Source: Megaustenia siamemsis
Taxonomy: Eukaryota; Mollusca; Gastropoda; Stylommatophora; Ariophantidae
Assembly: GCA_032433765.1 (NCBI GenBank)
Contig: JAVIAB010000101.1
Span: forward strand, 60,146,092 to 60,210,091
Reading direction: 5' to 3'
Length of the DNA stretch: 64,000 nucleotides
The notes beneath the pieces were generated by a model. The model was not told where the DNA came from and did no database searches. It saw only the letters and a program-made list of their open reading frames with translations. Position 1 is the first letter of the stretch. Each line of letters starts with the position of its first letter. This document shows positions 34,263 to 45,934 of this stretch, piece by piece. A program made the position numbers and the translations under genes.

Positions 34263-34693
34263 AATTCAGAGGAAGATGTATGTTTGCAGCACTCGGAAAA
34301 ATTGACAAATAATCAACAACAGAAAACAATATGGACCAACGCTGGATCGAACCCGTACTCAGTGGCACAGCGCCTTGCCACTAAAAGCCAAACGCTAGGG
34401 AACACTGCCACTCAGCTAACTAAAAAAATAGCTTCGTAGGCAATGTCTTTCGCCCAGGTGTTGTCATGATATAGCATACGTCTTCGATCACAGTTCGGAA
34501 ATACATAGTGTATCTGTATTGTTTCCTGTTAAGACAAGTATCTCCCTGTAAGGGTAGGGTTGAATACTTGAGTTACGGACAAACATTTAGGACGAAACAG
34601 CACGAATAGTAGTTTCCAGTGGTCCTGCATTTTTCTGTTGTTGGATATTTGTCAATTTTTCCGAGTGATGTAACATAACTCTTCCTCTGAATT
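34263..34693 (-). mobile_element. SINE-1-like element with inverted ends
   Basis: The body matches the SINE-1 copy at 20320-20635, including the B box (minus GGGTTCGATCCAG near 34340) and A-box side. Unlike a normal SINE, both ends carry the same ~63-bp sequence in inverted orientation: 34263-34327 and 34631-34693 both read AATTCAGAGGAAGA...CACTCGGAAAAATTGAC inward, with a few mismatches. Either a second SINE-1 tail inserted in the opposite strand, or the family is a foldback/MITE-like element with an internal tRNA-like part. Confidence 0.75.
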
Positions 34694-34766
34694 AATTTGC
34701 TGATTATCGCCTCGGAAGTTTCCCTCTATAATAATATTCATTTATTATTATTTGTCTCCAAATGTT

Positions 34767-37109
34767 CTTGTTCTTCTTCTTTCCTTCCTCATCTGCCTTT
34801 CAGCGTCGAGGGGAGATATAATTTCCGGTATTTTGCTCTTCTGTTCGCCTCTGCTGCTGTTATGTTTCCTAGTGCTTATAATATTCCATCGACCCATTTT
34901 TTTGTTGTCGACCCTTGGGTCTGGTGTTCTCACAACGTTTGTTGAAGGCTCGTTGTGTTGTGTTTTGTTCTTTCTGCCTTGTCACGTGGCCAAACCATTT
35001 TATCTGTTGTTTCCTTAAATATTCTATGGCGGCGGCTATTCCTAGCTTTTTTCTCAGTTCTGCATTCCTGATCTTATCTCTCAGACTGTTTCCTGTCATT
35101 TGTCTAACACATTTCATCTCTGTAGAGGTTATTTTGCTTATTGTTCTTGCATCTAGGGTCCAGGTCTGGCATTGGTAGCACAACGCTGGGATGAAGATTG
35201 TATTGTATAGTGCTCGTTTTGCCTCCAGAGTTATTTCCTTGTTGGACAATAGTGGTGATAACTATCCGATGATTTGACAAGCTTTGTTGCATCTTGATTC
35301 TATCTCTGCTGTTTGGGAATTATCGTTTGTCATTAGACTCCCTAGGTATTTGAATTCCTCTACTTGTTTTAGTTGTCTGCCTTCTATAGTTATGTTGATG
35401 TTCTGTTTATTTTTGGCGATATTCATGACTTCTGTTTTGTTGATGTTGATTTTCATGTTGTATTTTGTGCCTGAGATGTTGAGTTTGTTTAAGTGTTCTT
35501 GTAGGTCTTCTATTGGTTCATGTATTAGTGCCTGATCGTCTGCAAATAGAAGTTCGTTGATCTCCTCTGTCTCTGATGGGTTGGCTAGCTTGCATATGTG
35601 GTCCATGTATGTAATAAACAGTAGGGGGGAAAGTACGCACCCCTGTCCTACACCTGATCAAACTTCGAAGTGGTCTGTATAGCCTGCTGCTGTTCTCACC
35701 CTGCAGCTGCTGTTGACGTAGAGACTTTTAATAAGGTTGATTAGATGTTGGCTTACTCCGTATGTTGTTAGTATCTCCCACAGTTGTTCTCTGTTTACTC
35801 TGTCGTATGCTTTTTCCTGGTCAATGAAGGTTATGTATAAGTTTTGATTGTGTTCTGTCGTTTTTTTCTGCAAGCTGTTTTAGTGTGAATAGTGCGTCGG
35901 TACATCCTCTGTTTTTTTCGGAACCCCATTTGAGAATCGTTTAACTGTAGTTCTATTACTGGTCTCAGCCTTTTTTCCAAGATTTTGGCGTATAGCTTTC
36001 CTACATGGTTGAGAAGAGATATACCTCTATATTGACTGCAGTCTCTTTTGCTACCTTTCTTTTTCCATATTGGTATGATGATTGCCTGTTGCCAGTCTTC
36101 TGGGGCTTGTTGTTGGTGCCATGTTGCATTAAATATTATGTGCAGTCACTGCATTCCTGTTTCTCCCGCTGCTGCTGTTATTTCTATGGTATGTTATCTA
36201 TCCCCGGTGGTTTATTTCTTGGTGCATATTTGATTACTTCTTCGATTTCCTCTTTCATGATGTTGGGTTCAGTATTTGTGAGTTCTAGCATGGTTTTTGT
36301 TGTCTTACTGGTAGCTGGTATGTTTAACAGGTCTTCAAAATATTCTTTCCATCTCTGTTGCATGCATTGGTTATTTGATATTGGCTGTCCGTCTTTGTCA
36401 TTTATGAGCTCAGTAGGATCATGGTTTTCTTTTCTCGCTCTTGTGGCTTTTACTGCTTTATAGAAATCTCTTGTTGCTGTCTTGAAGTCCCTGCTCATGT
36501 TTTGTCCGAATTCTGTCCAATTCTTTTGCTTAGCTTCTTTGATCAACATTTTAACTCTTTTTCGAACTAAGGCATGTTTCTTCAACAAGTCAATTGGACT
36601 TGTTCTCCCTCCAATTTTTAAACAATTTTTTTCTTTTCTTTAATTGCTTCTCTGATTGTTTCGTTCCACCACGGGGTGCTCTTTTTCCCTTCTCTTGTTC
36701 TTAGCTTCGTTCCACAAACTGTTTTAGAGATGTTGGTTACTGTTTCCTTAAATTGTTTCCACTCTTCTTCTACTGTGCATACTTCGTTAGGGAGTTTCTT
36801 GAATTCCTCTGTTTGTTTTTCTTCTAGGGTTTTCCTTGTTTCTTGATCTTTTAATTGTTTTATTTTTATTGTCTGTTCTTTTTGTTTCTTTTGTTTGTTT
36901 TCGTATATTCTCTTTATTTTGGGCTGTCTTAGTGTAATCATAACCATCTTGTGATCCGTGTCGTCTGTAATATTTGGGATGGGATTGCTCTACTGTCGTT
37001 TACTCTTCTCTTGTTCTGTTTTCTTGTTAGTATAAAATCTATCTGGATTCTGCTTGTTGTGTCGTTCTATTTGTACCAGGCGTATACTTGCGACTCTCTG
37101 TGTTGAGAA
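34767..37109 (-). mobile_element. LINE-D, 2.3-kb 5'-truncated copy, 14-bp TSD
   Basis: Flanked by TGTCTCCAAATGTT at 34753-34766 and 37110-37123. Minus strand, 5' to 3': endonuclease end (QIDFILT-like; DDTDHKMV at about 36950), linker, pre-RT and RT N-terminus (36184-36588), FIDQEKAYDRVNREQLW (motif A, 35780-35835), VGQGCVLSPLL-like at about 35640, ELLFADDQALI (catalytic DD) near 35530-35555, KYLGSLM, then the C-terminus with KWFGHV and the end CGTCGAGGGG-type terminus plus GAAGAAGAA tail. Frameshifts between ORF pieces; inactive. Confidence 0.92.
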
Positions 37110-37123
37110 TGTCTCCAAATGTT

Positions 37124-37405
37124 GATGTACTAATATCTATCAATTAATTTCAAAAGGATGTTACTTACGTAAGATGCAAATAATTTGAGCTGAATAAAAG
37201 AAGATATAAGAGTTTCGCTTCGAAAAGATGTCTCATCACAGTTATTATGGGAACGTATCACTAATATTAATAATTCAATAAAAGAAATTGTTTGATATTT
37301 GTTGATGCCTCTCCGTGGTGGTAATGCCCTGATTCTGCTGTTGAAAATCTCGTTAAGTGGGAAAACCAAGGATTAATCTCACATTTCAATTTCTCATGAA
37401 CATTT
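37124..37405. other. No recognisable feature
   Basis: Nothing found on either strand. Confidence 0.4.
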
Positions 37406-37409
37406 GGAA

Positions 37410-37645
37410 TAAATGATGGTCAAACTGGACGTTGTCATGGTAACGAGCAGACAAATACAGTGCACAGCCACACCACACATAACCAACATTGTATCGTATT
37501 TTATATCGGAGTTGTTCAGTCAACAAATGATGATCAAAATGGACGTTGTCATGGTAACTAGCACACAAATACAGTGCACAGCCACTACACACATAAACCA
37601 GCATTATATCGTACCTTATATGAGTGTTGTTCAGCCAACAAATGA
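37410..37645. repeat. ~114-bp tandem duplication
   Basis: Two units plus the start of a third: AAATGATGGTCAAACTGGACG and AAATGATGATCAAAATGGACG, each followed by GTTGTCATGGTAAC and ATACAGTGCACAGCCAC. Confidence 0.9.
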
Positions 37646-37669
37646 CATGTTAAGTAGATGCCGCACAGA

Positions 37670-37805
37670 CGGTACTTAATAAAAAACGTATCAAGCAACG
37701 CAAAACTGGTGTCGTCAGTAGCTTCACACTGCGAGACTCGCTGAGGAGGGGTTGTGAGACACTCATAACATGTTCGGAATGCAATAAAGCTGATTCGAAA
37801 ATAAG
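37670..37805 (-). repeat. Interspersed repeat Q, copy 1
   Basis: Reverse complement matches 48770-48885: CCCTCCTCAGCGAGTCTCGCAG vs CCCTCCTCAGCAAGTCTTGCAG (written in part), then ACTGACGAC and TTGATACGT. Class unknown; only about 110 bp are shared. Confidence 0.65.
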
Positions 37806-37839
37806 TTAATAACACGTGGGTGTGATTGGATACAAATCG

Positions 37840-39395
37840 ACAAATTACATCAACCCGAGTGTCGTTTAGGAAATCATTGTTACATTTCATCAACATGAGT
37901 GTGGTTGGGACATGGGTGACAGACTACATCAACCCGAGTGTCGTTTATGACATCATTGTTACATTACATCAACATGAGTGTGGTTGGACAGACACGGGTG
38001 ATCAGACACGGGTGACAGAAGTCAACCCGAGTGTCGTTTAGGACATCATTGTTACATTTCATCAACATGAGTGTAGTTGGGACACGGGTGACAGACTACA
38101 TCAACCCTAGGGCATCATTGTGAGTGTGGTTAGGGCATCAACCCTAGTGTATACATTTCATCACCATGAGTGTGGTTGGGACACGGGTGACAGACTACAT
38201 CAACCCTAGTGTAGCTTAGGGCATCATTGATACATTTCATCAACATGAGTGTGGTTGGGAAACTGGTGACAGGCTACATCAACCCTAGTGTAGTTTAGGG
38301 CATTATTGATACATTTCATCAACATGAAGGTGGTTGGGAAACTGGTGACAGGCTACATCAACCCTAGTGTAGTTTAGGGCATCATTGATAAATGTCATCA
38401 CCATGAGTGTGGTTGGGACACGGGTGACAGACTACATCAACCCTTGTGTAGTTTAGGGCATCATTGATACATTTCATCACCATGAGTGTGGTTGGGACAC
38501 GGGTGACAGACTACATCAACCCTAGTGTAGTTTAGGGCATCATTGATACATTTCATCACCATAAGTGTGGTTGGGACACGGGTGACAGACTACATCAACC
38601 CTTGTGTAGTTTAGGGCATCATTGATACATTTCATCACCATGAGTGTGGTTGGGACACGGGTGACAGACTACATCAACCCTAGTGTAGTTTAGGACATCA
38701 TTGATACTTTTCATCAACATGAGTGTGGTTGGGAAACTATTGACAAACTACATCAAACCTAGTGTAGTTTAGGACATCATTGATACATTTCATCAACATG
38801 AGTGTGGTTGGGAAACTGGTGACAGGCTACATCAACCCTAGTGTAGTTTAAGGCATCATTTATACATTTCATCAACATGGGAAACTGGTGTAGTGTTATC
38901 ATTGATACATTTCATCACGGGTGACAGACTACATCAACCCTAGTATAGTTTAGGGCATCATTGATACATTTCATCATCATGAGTGTGTTTGGGAAACTGG
39001 TGACAGGCTACATCAACCCTAGTGTAGTTTAGGGCATCATTGATACATTTCATCACCATGAGTGTGTTTGGGAAACTGGTGACAGGCTACATCAACCCTA
39101 GTGTAGTTTAGGGCATCATTGATACATTTCATCACCATGAGTGTGGTTGGGAAACTATTGACAAACTACATCAACCCTAGTGTAGTTTAGGGCATCATTG
39201 ATACATTTCATCACCATGAGTGTGGTTGGGAAACTATTGACAAACTACATCAACCCTAGTGTAGTTTAGGGCATCATTGATACATTTCATCACCATGAGT
39301 TTGGTTGGGACACGGGTGACAGAATATATCAACCCGAGTACCGTTTAGGACATCATTGATACATTTTATGAACATGAGTGTGGTTGGAATGTGAT
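37840..39395. repeat. 79-bp satellite
   Basis: About 20 units with TCAACCCTAGTGTAGTTTAGG, GCATCATTGATACATTTCATC, ACCATGAGTGTGGTTGGGA and either CACGGGTGACAGACTACA or AACTGGTGACAGGCTACA. Early units (before 38100) are a GAGTGTCG variant, and the two ending types switch in blocks, showing local homogenisation. Deletion-bearing units lie at 38100-38150 and 38880-38930. Confidence 0.96.
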
Positions 39396-39559
39396 TGACA
39401 TATGTTTTCAACGTCACCTTTTTTTTCTACTACATTCATTCTTTATACCTAGCAAAACCAATGCCTTGCCAACCCTTCATGCTATCTTCCTATCTCTATA
39501 GATTAGAATTAACTGATCGTGTTCTATAAATGACAACCCGCATTGCTCTATCTCATATT

Positions 39560-41451
39560 CATCATAATCATCAAGTACCGAGCCTAGTGGCGTAGGTGAT
39601 CATGTCTCTCCACAACTTTCGATCTCGGGCGCTATTTATCATTTCTTTTGTTGACCTTCTGCCAAGCCATTCCCTTAAGCTGTCTGTTATTTTTTCTCTC
39701 TTTGCTTCCCTCTATCTCTTCGTCCCTCAATTTTTCCAGTTGTTACAATTTATTCCAGTTGTTCTCTTCTCATTACATGGCCAAAAAATGATGATTGTCT
39801 CTTCCAAATATTGGAAATTAGCTCTCTTTTTGCTATGACCCTTTTCAGAACATCATCAATACTCTTGTTAGCTGCCCATGGTATTCTTAACATTATTCTG
39901 TAAAACCACATTTCTACAGACTTCAGTGATTTTCTTGTCTGTTGTCCTATTGTCCATGATTTGCACCCATATGTTAAGACTGGCTCTACGTAACATTTAA
40001 GAACTATTTTTCTTGTTTCTATTGTCAACAATGGATTGCATAGTATCTTCCTCATTTTTTGGAAAGCTGCTTTTGCCTGAGCCATTCTGCATCTCACCTC
40101 TTTTGTACATCTTCCGTCTGAGGTTAACAAAGTTCCCAAATATTTAAATGTATTTACCTGTTTTAATATTGTTCTGCTTGTCTTTATTTTGCACCGAGGT
40201 GATGTATTTTTCTTTCTTGTTACCACTACCTCTGTCTTTTTGCTATTAAACCTGAGTCCTTTATTGTTGTTATCTTTCACTGTAATGCCCAACATTTCTT
40301 GTAACTCGTTTTCACTCTTAGCGATTAAGACTGTATCGTCAGCATACCTTAGATTATATATATTATGGCCTCCCATTGTTATTCCTGGCATGCCCCTTAT
40401 GCCTCTTAAAATAATCTCACTATAAATATTAAACAAATCTGATGACAGCACACAACCTTGTCTAACACCCTGTTTTTTTTTGTTGAAACATTCCCAATTG
40501 GTGTCCAGTTCTTATGGCCGCTGATTGTTGCCAGTACATGGTTCTTTATTATTCTTAGATCTTTACTGTCTATGTTTATACTTTCTACAATGTTGATTAT
40601 TTCTTGGTGCTTTACTTTGTCAAATGCCTTGGTGTAATCTATGAAACATAGGTATAGATCTGTTTTCACCTCTATGGCTCTTTCTACTAAAGATGTTATG
40701 ATATAAATGGCATTGCCTGTTCCTTTATCTCTAACAAAACCACACAGTTCATTGCTAATTTCTGGACTGATTTTGTTTAGCACTTTTCGCATGATGATTC
40801 TTAGTAATATCTTAGTCATATGACTCATAAGGCTTATTGTGCGATGATCATCGCATTCAATCGCACCCGATTTCTTTGGTAGGGCTATGAATATTGATTT
40901 GAGCATGTCGCCTGGTACATATCCGCTGTTGTAGATATCATTCAATATTTTTGTTATTATTTCTATTCCAAAATCACCCATTGCTTCAATCTCTTCTTTA
41001 GTTATATTATCTGGTCCAGGTCCTTTGCCTGCTTTCATATTGCGAAAGGCGTCTTCCACTTCTTCTCCTAGTATGTCTGGTCCTTCTCCATTATCATTTA
41101 CTTCTGTTCGTTCATCAATTTAAAGATCCTTAATGAATTTTGTCTATCGTCCCCTTATGTTTTCTTGATCAATCAACAGTTCTCCTTTCTTTGATCTTAA
41201 ACATCCAGTTTTTGATTGCGGTTTTCTTCTTTTTAATTCCTCAATTTATTTGTATATTGCTTTAGCATCTCCTTTATGTTGCAATTCAATCTCTTTGCAT
41301 CTCTCTTTTAGCCATGCTTCTTTTGCTTCATTGTATTTTACTACAATTTCTTCATTTAATCTCTTATACTCATCTTTATTTTCTTTATTTCTTCTTCTTG
41401 TATCCATTAGCTGCAAAATATCATCTGGCATCCATTTCTTCCTTGAATTAG
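39560..41451 (-). mobile_element. LINE-A, 1.9-kb 5'-truncated copy
   Basis: Probable 8-bp target duplication CTCATATT at 39552-39559 and 41452-41459. It holds the linker, complete RT and C-terminal domain on the minus strand but no endonuclease. The two main reading frames (41059-40406 and 40451-39750) are joined by a single-base slip in the (T)9 run at 40473-40481, compared with the sequence at 18262-18275. Otherwise the best-preserved LINE-A RT in the window. Confidence 0.9.
39750..41059 (-). pseudogene. LINE-A reverse transcriptase, one frameshift
   Basis: Polymerises cDNA at a nicked target. On the minus strand: MKAGKGPGPDNITKEEIEAM, ALPKKSGAIECDDHRTISLM (fingers), CGFVRDKGT, CFIDYTKAFDKVKHQE (motif A, catalytic Asp), KQGVRQGCVLSSDLFNIYSE (motif B), NLRYADDTVLIAKS (motif C, intact YADD), FKYLGTLLTSDG, then the thumb and C-terminal CYVEPVLTYGCKSWTIG, FFGHVMRREQLE. 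The single +1 slip at 40473-40481 splits it; without it the frame would be open over about 430 codons. RTE-type by motif spacing. Confidence 0.9.
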
Positions 41452-41589
41452 CTCATATTAGACATATAATATAGTGTAACTCACACAACTACACGATTCC
41501 AGTTACTTACTGATCTCATTGTACTCAACACAAGGATAAACTAAAGAGGATGATAAATGCAATATCAGTTCTTTTGTAAACACTGCACA

Positions 41590-41700
41590 CCTTTAAAGCT
41601 CTGGTAAATAAACACCAACATCTCTTAAGCATCTAAACCTGTAGAGAGATGTAACGCACTGTAACTTTTCGGCAAACGCCTTCATCAGATATAAGACAAT
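41590..41700 (-). mobile_element. Penelope-like repeat P with hammerhead core
   Basis: Minus strand 41688 to 41667: CTGATGA, A, helix GGC-GTTT-GCC, GAAA. This is the conserved catalytic core of a hammerhead ribozyme (CUGAUGA, helix II, GAA). It is preceded by GTCTTATAT, a possible cleavage triplet region, but helix I pairs poorly. Downstream sequence (TTTATTTACCAGAGCTTTAAAG) resembles the repeat at 26525-26675. Known context for such motifs: terminal repeats of Penelope-like elements and retrozymes. Confidence 0.55.
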
Positions 41701-41805
41701 ACATACTATAATGAAAACAATACGAATATTTATCCCAGTAAAGTGATGTGAGTTTACGGACTTTTTTTTTTTTTGAAGGCGGTGGGTGTCCGAATGAGAG
41801 AGGAA

Positions 41806-41873
41806 GGTTACAATTAGCCAGCTACGATTAGCGAGCTACAATTAGCCAGCTACGATTAGCCAGTCTCGAATGT
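41806..41873. repeat. 14-bp minisatellite
   Basis: Four to five units of AGCTACGATTAGCC / AGCTACAATTAGCC. Confidence 0.85.
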
Positions 41874-41929
41874 GAAAAGTGACCAAGTCTGAGTGGATCG
41901 GCAATATCACTATTGTTATTGTTCCCATA

Positions 41930-41992
41930 GTTTAGTTTAGTTTAGTTTAGTTTAGTTTAGTTTAGTTTAGTTTAGCTTAGTTTAGTTTAGTT
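41930..41992. repeat. (TTTAG)n microsatellite
   Basis: About 12 units of GTTTA with one GCTTA variant. It differs from animal telomere TTAGGG and arthropod TTAGG repeats, so I do not call it telomeric. Confidence 0.93.
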
Positions 41993-42059
41993 TATTCGAT
42001 GGACCAACATCATAACATATCTGGCATGCGCGTGATTGCTTAAATCTACTGCTCAGAGT

Positions 42060-42320
42060 TTCTCTTAGTTTGGAGAAACTTAGTGTGGGAAACTTGGTGT
42101 GGGCTGACAGTGTGGAGGAGATTTAGTGTAAGGAGACTGATGTGGGGAAACTTAGTGTGGGTAGATTTAGTTTGTTGAGACTTGGCGTGGGGAGACCCAG
42201 TGAGGGAAATTTAGTGTGGGGAGACTTAGAGTTGGGAGACTTACTGGAGAGACGTAGTGAGATACTTGCTGTGGTGGAGACTCGGTGTGGGGCGATATAG
42301 TGTGGGGAGATTTAGTGTAA
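42060..42320. repeat. Degenerate ~18-20-bp minisatellite
   Basis: Repeated GTGTGGGGAGACTTAGT-like units with many substitutions; purine-rich on the plus strand. It ends where LINE-A sequence starts. Confidence 0.8.
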
Positions 42321-42880
42321 CGCGTCAAATACTTGGGCACAATAATAACATCAGATGGGAGATTAACCACATAATTTAAAGAAGCAGACTAGCTCAGGTC
42401 AAAATATCATTTCAAAATATGAAGAACAACTTATGCATTACGTCTATGTCAACAGAAGAGAGAACGATATTTCATCAGCGCTAGATAAGCAAATTCTGAC
42501 CTATGAAAGTGAACAAAGGACAGTTAGCACAAAAAAGAAAGGAGAATCAGAGGCCACATATATGGGATTTCTCAGAAGAATGTTGAAAGTTCCTGAACAG
42601 TTAAAAAGACCAAATCTTACGTTATCAAAGAGGCAGATAAAAACAATCAAAATTGTTATGCTCATCAAGTGGGAATAGTTGGTTACAACTGGCAAAATCC
42701 AGGGAAAGAGTTCGCTGACGACAAAGAGAGGAGATGATACTAAATAGCATGATGTGATGGCATGTAAAACAGTCAACAACCGAATCTGTACGATGCACTG
42801 TGGATAGAAGATTGTGAAAAGGCATGATCGCCTACGCCAACCCGTACGGCACATGATGATGACGAAGGACAACAAATATA
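42321..42880 (+). mobile_element. LINE-A (subfamily 1) C-terminus
   Basis: From KYLGTIITSDGRL at 42330 through a broken thumb to FLRRMLKVP at about 42570 and CTVDRRL at about 42800, ending CGGCACATGATGATG. Deletions and stops; dead. Confidence 0.85.
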
Positions 42881-43234
42881 AGACTTTTACACAATATACA
42901 TCGGAAAAATAAATGCATTTATCACTCCTTTTTCATGAGAACCTGAGTAGTCCATATTGAAAGATTCGTAAGCGTAGAATTCATATCTTGTTTTAGTGAC
43001 TGAAGTTCGGTTGAACAATCATTGGTTTGCTTCCTAGTTGAAACACCCAGTAGTTGACTCAGTTAAATGGGGAAATAATGAAGGGACATTAATCATTCTG
43101 GCATAGAGTCTGGTCTTACACTGGACAGAGAGGGCATTGTCAAGTTTATTTTTCATTCCTTAAGAAAAGATGAGGACGTTGGGTGGGACAATGATGTGTA
43201 CATTGAGAGATTGAGAAACCTAATTGTGGAACAG
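42881..43234. other. No recognisable feature
   Basis: Nothing found on either strand. Confidence 0.45.
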
Positions 43235-43725
43235 GGATTTGAGCGATCAGGTGTGTTTACTGGGAAAATGGATCTGATCGATCAGGTGTGTTTAGTAGGA
43301 AAAGGGATCTGGTCGATCAGGTGTGTTTAGTGGAAAAGGGATCCGATCGATCAGGTGTGTTTACTGGGAAAATGGATCTGATCGATCAGGTGTGTTTAGT
43401 AGGAAAATGGATCTAGTCGATCGAGTGTATTTACTGGGAAAAGGGTTCTGATCGATCAGGTGTGTTTAGTAGGAAAAGGGATCTGGTCGATCAGGTGTGT
43501 TTAGTAGGAAAAGGGATCTGGTCGATCAGGTGTGTTTACTGGGAAAGGGATCTGGTCGATCATGTGTGTTTTTATTGGGGAAAAGGATCTGATCGATCAG
43601 GTGTGTTTAGAGGGATAAGGCATATGATCGATCAGCTGTGTTTAGTGGGAAAAGGGATCTGATCGATCAGGTGTGTTTAGTGGGAAAAGGGATCTGATCG
43701 ATCAGGTGTGTTTAGTGGTAAAGGA
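43235..43725. repeat. 35-bp satellite rich in GATCGATC
   Basis: About 14 units of GGATCTGATCGATCAG plus GTGTGTTTAGTGGGAAAA (variants GGTCGATC, TACTGGG). Each unit holds a palindromic GATCGATC or TCGATCAG core. Confidence 0.95.
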
Positions 43726-44182
43726 GATGTACCTACTATCAACACCTTACAGGAATAATCAATCTGCTTACTCTTTGAGAAACTATGGAACGGTCGCTGG
43801 AGCAGATATGGGAATGTTCCAACTTCAATAAAACTGATTCAATGAATATACTATAATAGAATATGTTTGATTCATTAAAACCAGGAGAATCGCTACTGAG
43901 GAAAGTTGGTGGTGTTCGACCCTTATGATGGATCCACGGTTCATTCAGCATTTGATCTGGACAATTAGGGCAGCTTGTTGGAGTACAGGCCACTCCACGA
44001 ATAAAATATGCTATAGGTTATTGCTCAATATACATATCACATTGCTCATACGTCTTAAGCCGCAGCAGAAAAGTGTTTATTTGTTTTCAGTCAGCCAGCA
44101 GTTAAGAAGTTATACGCTGACACACATGCATGGCATTAATCACTGAGTCAGAAATCAGTTCATGAAATGTTTGACACACAAG
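43726..44182. other. No recognisable feature
   Basis: No family assignment. A short piece (about 43815-43860) loosely resembles 57260-57300. Confidence 0.4.
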
Positions 44183-44445
44183 CAACGTTTAACTATTTCT
44201 CATTCACATCTTCGCTATTTCTAAATTATACAACTTACTCTGTGAGCAACGTTTAACTATTTCTCATTCACATCTTCGCTATTTCTAAATTATACAACTT
44301 ACTCTGTGAGCAACGTTTAACTATTTCTCATTCACATCTTCGCTATTTCTAAATTATACAACTTACTCTGTGAGCAACGTTTAACTATTTCTCATTCACA
44401 TCTTCGCTATTTCTAAATTATACAACTTACTCTGTTAGCAACGTT
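44183..44445. repeat. 64-bp tandem repeat, four near-identical units
   Basis: Units start GAGCAACGTTTAACTATTTC and end ACAACTTACTCTGT; the four copies differ at only one or two positions, so the expansion is recent or an assembly feature. Confidence 0.97.
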
Positions 44446-45087
44446 TTCCAACTAAAATAGAAGGGAATATATTTTAATATAGGACATACTCCAAAACACA
44501 CTTATAAGTCTCTAATCATTGCTATTTCATTGAAAAAAACGGCAAATGTGTTATCTGTTTTTTTGTTTAAAAAAAAATACTAATCGATTTACTACTAACA
44601 TGTTCTTTATTTTAATGTTGTTCGAAATTATCAATTTTTTGTTATTTTTACACCAGCCATACCAAATAACCAGCCATATCAAGTGTGGTGGTGCTCTGTT
44701 CGTTTTCGATTCTCGTTTAACGTTTGTCCTGTTTTCTTTCATCAACATCACATCGAATGTGTTTACGCCTCTTTTCATTTACAATCTCCACTCGGCACGA
44801 TCTATAGCCAAATTCACCAGCCATGTCCACTGATGGAGACACCATTCCTCTATGTTTTACAAACATCTCCATACATAAGTTAGGTCTGCCATCCGTACGT
44901 TCTGCTTGCAGCGACTGCATTCAATTAGTGCTATTTCTTCATGCACGACAAATTCCCCTCAGCTTCGACTTATGTCAACATTGTATGCATGGATGGAAGC
45001 TCAGCCCACTGCAAGACAAGCTAGTTAGATTATGTTCGGACAGTTCATATTCATAAGTCTGCGAACAACATCAATCATCAAATATCT
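44446..45087. other. No recognisable feature
   Basis: Overlapping short ORFs on both strands (44546-44833 +, 44551-44778 -) without recognisable motifs. Confidence 0.45.
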
Positions 45088-45480
45088 ACAACATGAAATG
45101 GACAATATGACAACATATAAGAAAATCACTGGAGTCTGTAGAAATGTGGTTTTGTAGAAGAATGTTGAGAATGCCATGGACAGCTAAGTAATAAAAACGT
45201 TCTGAAAGAGGCCAGGATAAAAAGAGATCTAAATTTCAATATTAGAAAGAAGCAATCATCATTTATTATCCAGTCAATGAGAAGGGAATAGATGGAATAC
45301 ATTGTGACAACGGACAATTGAGCGACAAAGTGTTAGAAATAAGCAAAGAGAAAAGTACCAGACAGCTTAAGAGAGTGGCTTGGCAGAAGATCAACAGCAG
45401 AGAATACAAATAAATATCGAGATTGAGAGTTGTGGAGAGACACGATCAACTATGCCCTCATGCATGGTGTTGATGACGAT
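45088..45480 (+). mobile_element. LINE-A C-terminus
   Basis: Contains KSLESVEMWFCRRMLRMPWTA at about 45123-45185 and the tail to CATGGTGTTGATGACGATGG. Stops and small deletions. Confidence 0.85.
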
Positions 45481-45689
45481 GGTGATGTAAGGCCTGCTGT
45501 TATTTCTTGGAACTATGTTATCTGGGAAACCGAGGATAGTTTCATAGAGTTGTCTAGGTGTGGGTTCGTCGTAAAACTCCATGAATTATTGGGAGTTTGT
45601 GGTCGACCCACTTGCTTATTTGTTTAGTCTTATCTTTTTTTTTTAAGGAACCTAACCTTTTTTGTCAGGACTAGAACTACCTTGATTTT

Positions 45690-45895
45690 GTCAATCACTG
45701 TTCGTGAGTCGCACAGCTCGGCACAATCCTTAAGTGTGGAGAGTTGTCAAGGCGGAAAGATCATACCACTACACAACGAGCCATCCATAAACATTGAGAG
45801 AACACCAAACCCAAGGGCCGACCACAAAAAATGGATTGGTGGGATATTAGAAACTGTAAAAAAGAGAACAGCGGGAGAGGTCAATAGAATAATTA
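45690..45895 (+). mobile_element. LINE-D 3' fragment
   Basis: CACAACGAGCCATCCATAAAC, GAGAACACCAAACCCAAGG, GCCGACCACAAAAAATGGATTG match 30575-30650 and 32815-32880. Confidence 0.8.
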
Positions 45896-45934
45896 TAATA
45901 ATTTCAGTAGGCTTTTAGAAAGCTATTTGGTATA

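Noticed and set aside
41930..41992. TTTAG repeats as interstitial telomere
   Set aside because: Unit does not match known animal telomere repeats (TTAGGG, TTAGG); simple microsatellite is enough.
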